Assembly (NCBI RefSeq): GCF_024172165.1
Contig: NZ_JAMZEB010000002.1
Location: 8,964,501 to 9,028,500 of the forward strand
DNA: 64,000 nucleotides
Direction: 5' to 3'
Source: Nonomuraea thailandensis
GTDB lineage: Bacteria > Actinomycetota > Actinomycetes > Streptosporangiales > Streptosporangiaceae
The notes below the pieces were generated by a model that had not been told where the DNA came from, did not search any database, and saw nothing but the letters and a program-made list of their open reading frames with translations. A program made the translations under genes and the position numbers. Positions 63,101-64,000 of the stretch are shown one piece after another. How positions within the stretch are numbered: the first letter of the stretch is position 1; each line of letters begins with the position of its first letter.

Positions 63101-63298
63101 CCGGTCCGGTACGTCCAGTTTGCGCAGGAGGGAGGAGACGTGGCTCTCCACGGTCCGCACCGAGATGCACAGCCGGGCGGCGATCTCGGCGTTGCTCAGA
63201 TGGGCGCCGACCAGTTCCAGTACCTCGGCCTCGCGGGGCGAGATGTCCACTGCTGCCAACACTGTCCCAGTTTGCCCTATCCCCTGCGTAGTGCCCAT
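60182..63298 (-). CDS. STAND-type ATPase regulator with N-terminal LuxR HTH
   Basis: The 1038-residue protein begins (ATG 63298) with a LuxR/GerE HTH at about 18-75 (ISPREAEVLELVGAHLSNAEIAARL, RTVESHVSSLLRKLDV). An NB-ARC/AAA module follows from about 95 (SFIGRASERAEL; Walker A GPGGVGKTRLAL; Walker B-like HALLVLDNCEQ), then a winged-helix/ARC2 part and helical repeats to the end. Such proteins bind ATP and a signal and switch genes on. Most LAL-type regulators have the HTH at the C-terminus; here it is N-terminal. A Gly/Pro-rich tandem-repeat insertion occupies about residues 605-712. A GTG at 63262 is another possible start. It diverges from two glyoxalase-fold genes. Confidence 0.88.
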   Translation of the reverse strand: MGTTQGIGQTGTVLAAVDISPREAEVLELVGAHLSNAEIAARLCISVRTVESHVSSLLRKLDVPDRRALAQRAPEPAGGAASPHPAPVLPSLLTSFIGRASERAELAELMRAHRQVTAAGPGGVGKTRLALAVAAQAAGDHSDGVWFVDLVPVTDPGMVATAVAGALGLGEQPGRDMTESVVAALADRHALLVLDNCEQVADGVALFLERLLAACPRVTVLATSRARLMVPFERVYPVPPLSLPAEGGSDAVTLFMERAAAVGWPLDPALRDQVAAICERLDGMALAIELAAARYPTLGLDGITAALSHPLRMLTGGSRADQRHRSVRAALDWSHALLEPDDRALLRRVSVFAAPFTAAAAAEVTGDDEGLVIDGLARLAEQSLLVVSASPGGTEYRALETIRQYGRERLTEAGELADIRSRHLRWCLAKAAGLAVVREDWRAAFDLVANDLRAALAWAADQAEHRAEAYELARHLAGLTFTRNLVGESQRRHEQAAALAEDPGSAAPALRHAAVVAGCRMRGDDMFRLRRAAADAARRSGDTAGAAADLAVAAIATFRFSTIFVRLPEPEEVLGLIDEARELAGDDPAARAAVATAEAGWTLNAAVTAGGQEPGEAGDGGRGRDDGADGGGTRGDAVGGGPVRGGAGPAGQSLGEAAVDAGPVPGGEAAAGQMPGGGSVPGGEAVAGQMPGGGSVPGDPGVGGGQGGPDGSVPETIARAERAVELTHRTGDPLAESTALDVLTGALSWAGDTYAAAATTQRRITLLTSAPATPAATHELIEALGEAAEAGLGTGDLPAARRWARQLTEHPLLAEVGHRATNWLLVADALAGNVDQVLAGSVRFLDSWHRAGSPAQSYLGRAMAAVAMVHGLRDDHDAQRAWQEALNQLGPLPAHAYGYGAIFDAMLLLHRGQATQALERMAPEPGQVWKWVTWIWHHWYVALRTEAAVLAGSPDARDHVTQTRAIVAGNPVAGAIVERAAALLDGDGQALLATADAFEAAGCRYQSARTLVLVGGDHAERGATILADLGLAPMSPHR
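61208..61303 (-). repeat. 48-bp tandem repeat in the STAND regulator
   Basis: Units 61208-61255 and 61256-61303, with a partial third from 61304, encode the 16-residue repeat GGEAxAGQMPGGGSVP. The frame is kept. Confidence 0.85.
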
Positions 63299-63364
63299 CC
63301 GTGACGGCCACCGTACGTGGTCCGTGGTGCCGATCCGTGGAGCGAATCCGTGGCCGCCACGGAT
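63297..63364. promoter_or_regulatory. Phased TCCGTG half-sites between the STAND regulator and glyoxalase genes
   Basis: TCCGTG begins at 63298, 63321, 63334 and 63347; the last three are exactly 13 bases apart. The last forms a perfect palindrome ATCCGTGGC-C-GCCACGGAT (63346-63364). This looks like a multi-site operator for cooperative binding by the divergently encoded regulator. Confidence 0.55.
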
Positions 63365-63443
63365 GTGGTCCGCAGGGCCCGGACGCGAAGCTGTGAGCAC
63401 CTACCCGGCGGGTCGACGAGACCCACGACCGACAGGAGCGACC

Positions 63444-63800
63444 GTGACCGGCTCTTCCACGCGGGGCATCAAGACCGTCCTGCACCCCGTGTCCGACCTG
63501 GGCAAGGCCAAGGCGGTGTACGCGGCCCTGCTCGGCCTCGCGCCGCAGGTCGACACCGCCTACTACGTCGGCTTCGAGGCCGAGGGCCAGCACATCGGGC
63601 TGGTGCCGGACGGTGGCCCGCAGGGCATGACCTCGCCCGTGACGTACTGGCACGTGCACGACATCGAGGCGACGCTGGCCGAGGTGATCGCCGCGGGCGG
63701 CACCGTCAAGGAGGCCGTGCACGAGGTCGGCGCCGGCCGCGTGGTGGCCACCGTCCTCGACCCCGACGGCAACGTCCTCGGCCTCCTGCAGGACCGCTGA
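63444..63800 (+). CDS. VOC/glyoxalase-fold protein
   Basis: The 118-residue protein (MTGSSTRGIKTVLHPVSDLGKAKAVY) has the paired beta-alpha-beta-beta-beta modules of the vicinal-oxygen-chelate family, ending VVATVLDPDGNVLGLLQD. Such proteins are small-molecule dioxygenases, isomerases or resistance-binding proteins. The function cannot be assigned. The GTG start follows AGGAG by 5 bases. It is the first gene divergent from the STAND regulator and probably controlled by it. Confidence 0.85.
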   Translation: MTGSSTRGIKTVLHPVSDLGKAKAVYAALLGLAPQVDTAYYVGFEAEGQHIGLVPDGGPQGMTSPVTYWHVHDIEATLAEVIAAGGTVKEAVHEVGAGRVVATVLDPDGNVLGLLQDR

Positions 63801-63850
63801 GCCCCGCCGAACGACCGACCGACTCCCTTCGCTCTCCCCAAGGATCCGCC

Positions 63851-64000
63851 ATGACCTCCTTCGCGTCCGTCACCCTGGAAGTTCCCGACGCCACCGCCGC
63901 CCAGGCCTTCTACCAGGCCTTCGGCCTGGACCCCTACGTCCGCGTACGCGCCTCGGACGCGCCGACGACCGGCTTCCGCGGCTTCGCCCTGTCGCTCGTG
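63851..64000 (+). CDS. VOC/glyoxalase-fold protein (N-terminal part, runs off window)
   Basis: Fifty codons are visible from ATG 63851 (MTSFASVTLEVPDATAAQAFYQAFGL), 5 bases after AAGGATC. The strand-helix pattern is that of a VOC module. It follows the previous VOC gene by 50 bases on the same strand. Confidence 0.8.
   Translation, partial: MTSFASVTLEVPDATAAQAFYQAFGLDPYVRVRASDAPTTGFRGFALSLV

Overview
The window is very GC-rich DNA. Its gene content is that of a filamentous actinobacterium: a WhiB protein, DUF3017 beside citrate synthase, a DUF6350/PerM-like protein next to purNH and sucCD, an FHA-HTH protein, a STAND regulator and many GTG/TTG starts. The style suggests Streptosporangiaceae (for example Nonomuraea), but that is an inference and no rRNA marker is present. 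I saw no tRNA, rRNA, insertion sequence, prophage or CRISPR array.

Layout. 0-6.2 kb: partial serine hydrolase, an MFS exporter that appears internally deleted, trpS, a CNNM/CBS membrane protein, galE and mdh. 6.2-10.7 kb: a transmembrane Ser/Thr kinase fused to an extracellular solute-binding domain, a saccharopine-dehydrogenase-like oxidoreductase and a polysaccharide deacetylase lipoprotein. 10.8-19.2 kb: a single-chain acyl-CoA carboxylase of about 1820 residues, icd, DUF3017 and citrate synthase. 19.3-24.2 kb: FHA-HTH protein, a secreted glycoside-hydrolase-like protein, and a NagZ-like enzyme coupled to an RpiR/SIS regulator.

24.2-38.1 kb is an accessory catabolic region made of two facing operons that overlap tail to tail. 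The plus-strand arm, with an IclR regulator diverging from it, encodes a TauABC-type ABC importer, a benzoylformate-decarboxylase-like enzyme, a benzaldehyde-type dehydrogenase and a LuxR-HTH/periplasmic-binding-protein fusion regulator. The minus-strand arm encodes two short-chain dehydrogenases, an MHS-type transporter, a C45 (acyl-CoA:6-APA-type) Ntn hydrolase and a carbohydrate-esterase-4-like hydrolase. I infer uptake and breakdown of an amide-linked or 2-oxo aromatic-type acid. This is the best candidate for an undescribed system.

38.2-46 kb: folD, two perfect DnaA boxes, then a translationally coupled operon of a large GH38 alpha-mannosidase, an unknown protein and a ROK sugar kinase carrying a His-rich repeat insert. 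46-53 kb: small membrane proteins, purN-purH, a DUF6350 protein whose last codons are repeated downstream as a 35-bp tandem array, and sucC-sucD. 53-60 kb: three tandem paralogous secreted proteins, a second galE, a GCS2-type ligase, a zinc-metallopeptidase lipoprotein and a WhiB protein. 60-64 kb: a LuxR-HTH STAND regulator divergent from two glyoxalase-fold genes, with phased half-sites between them.

A theme across the window is short in-frame tandem repeats and low-complexity insertions inside otherwise ordinary enzymes and at gene ends. Central carbon genes (mdh, icd, citrate synthase, sucCD) are intact and probably vertically inherited.
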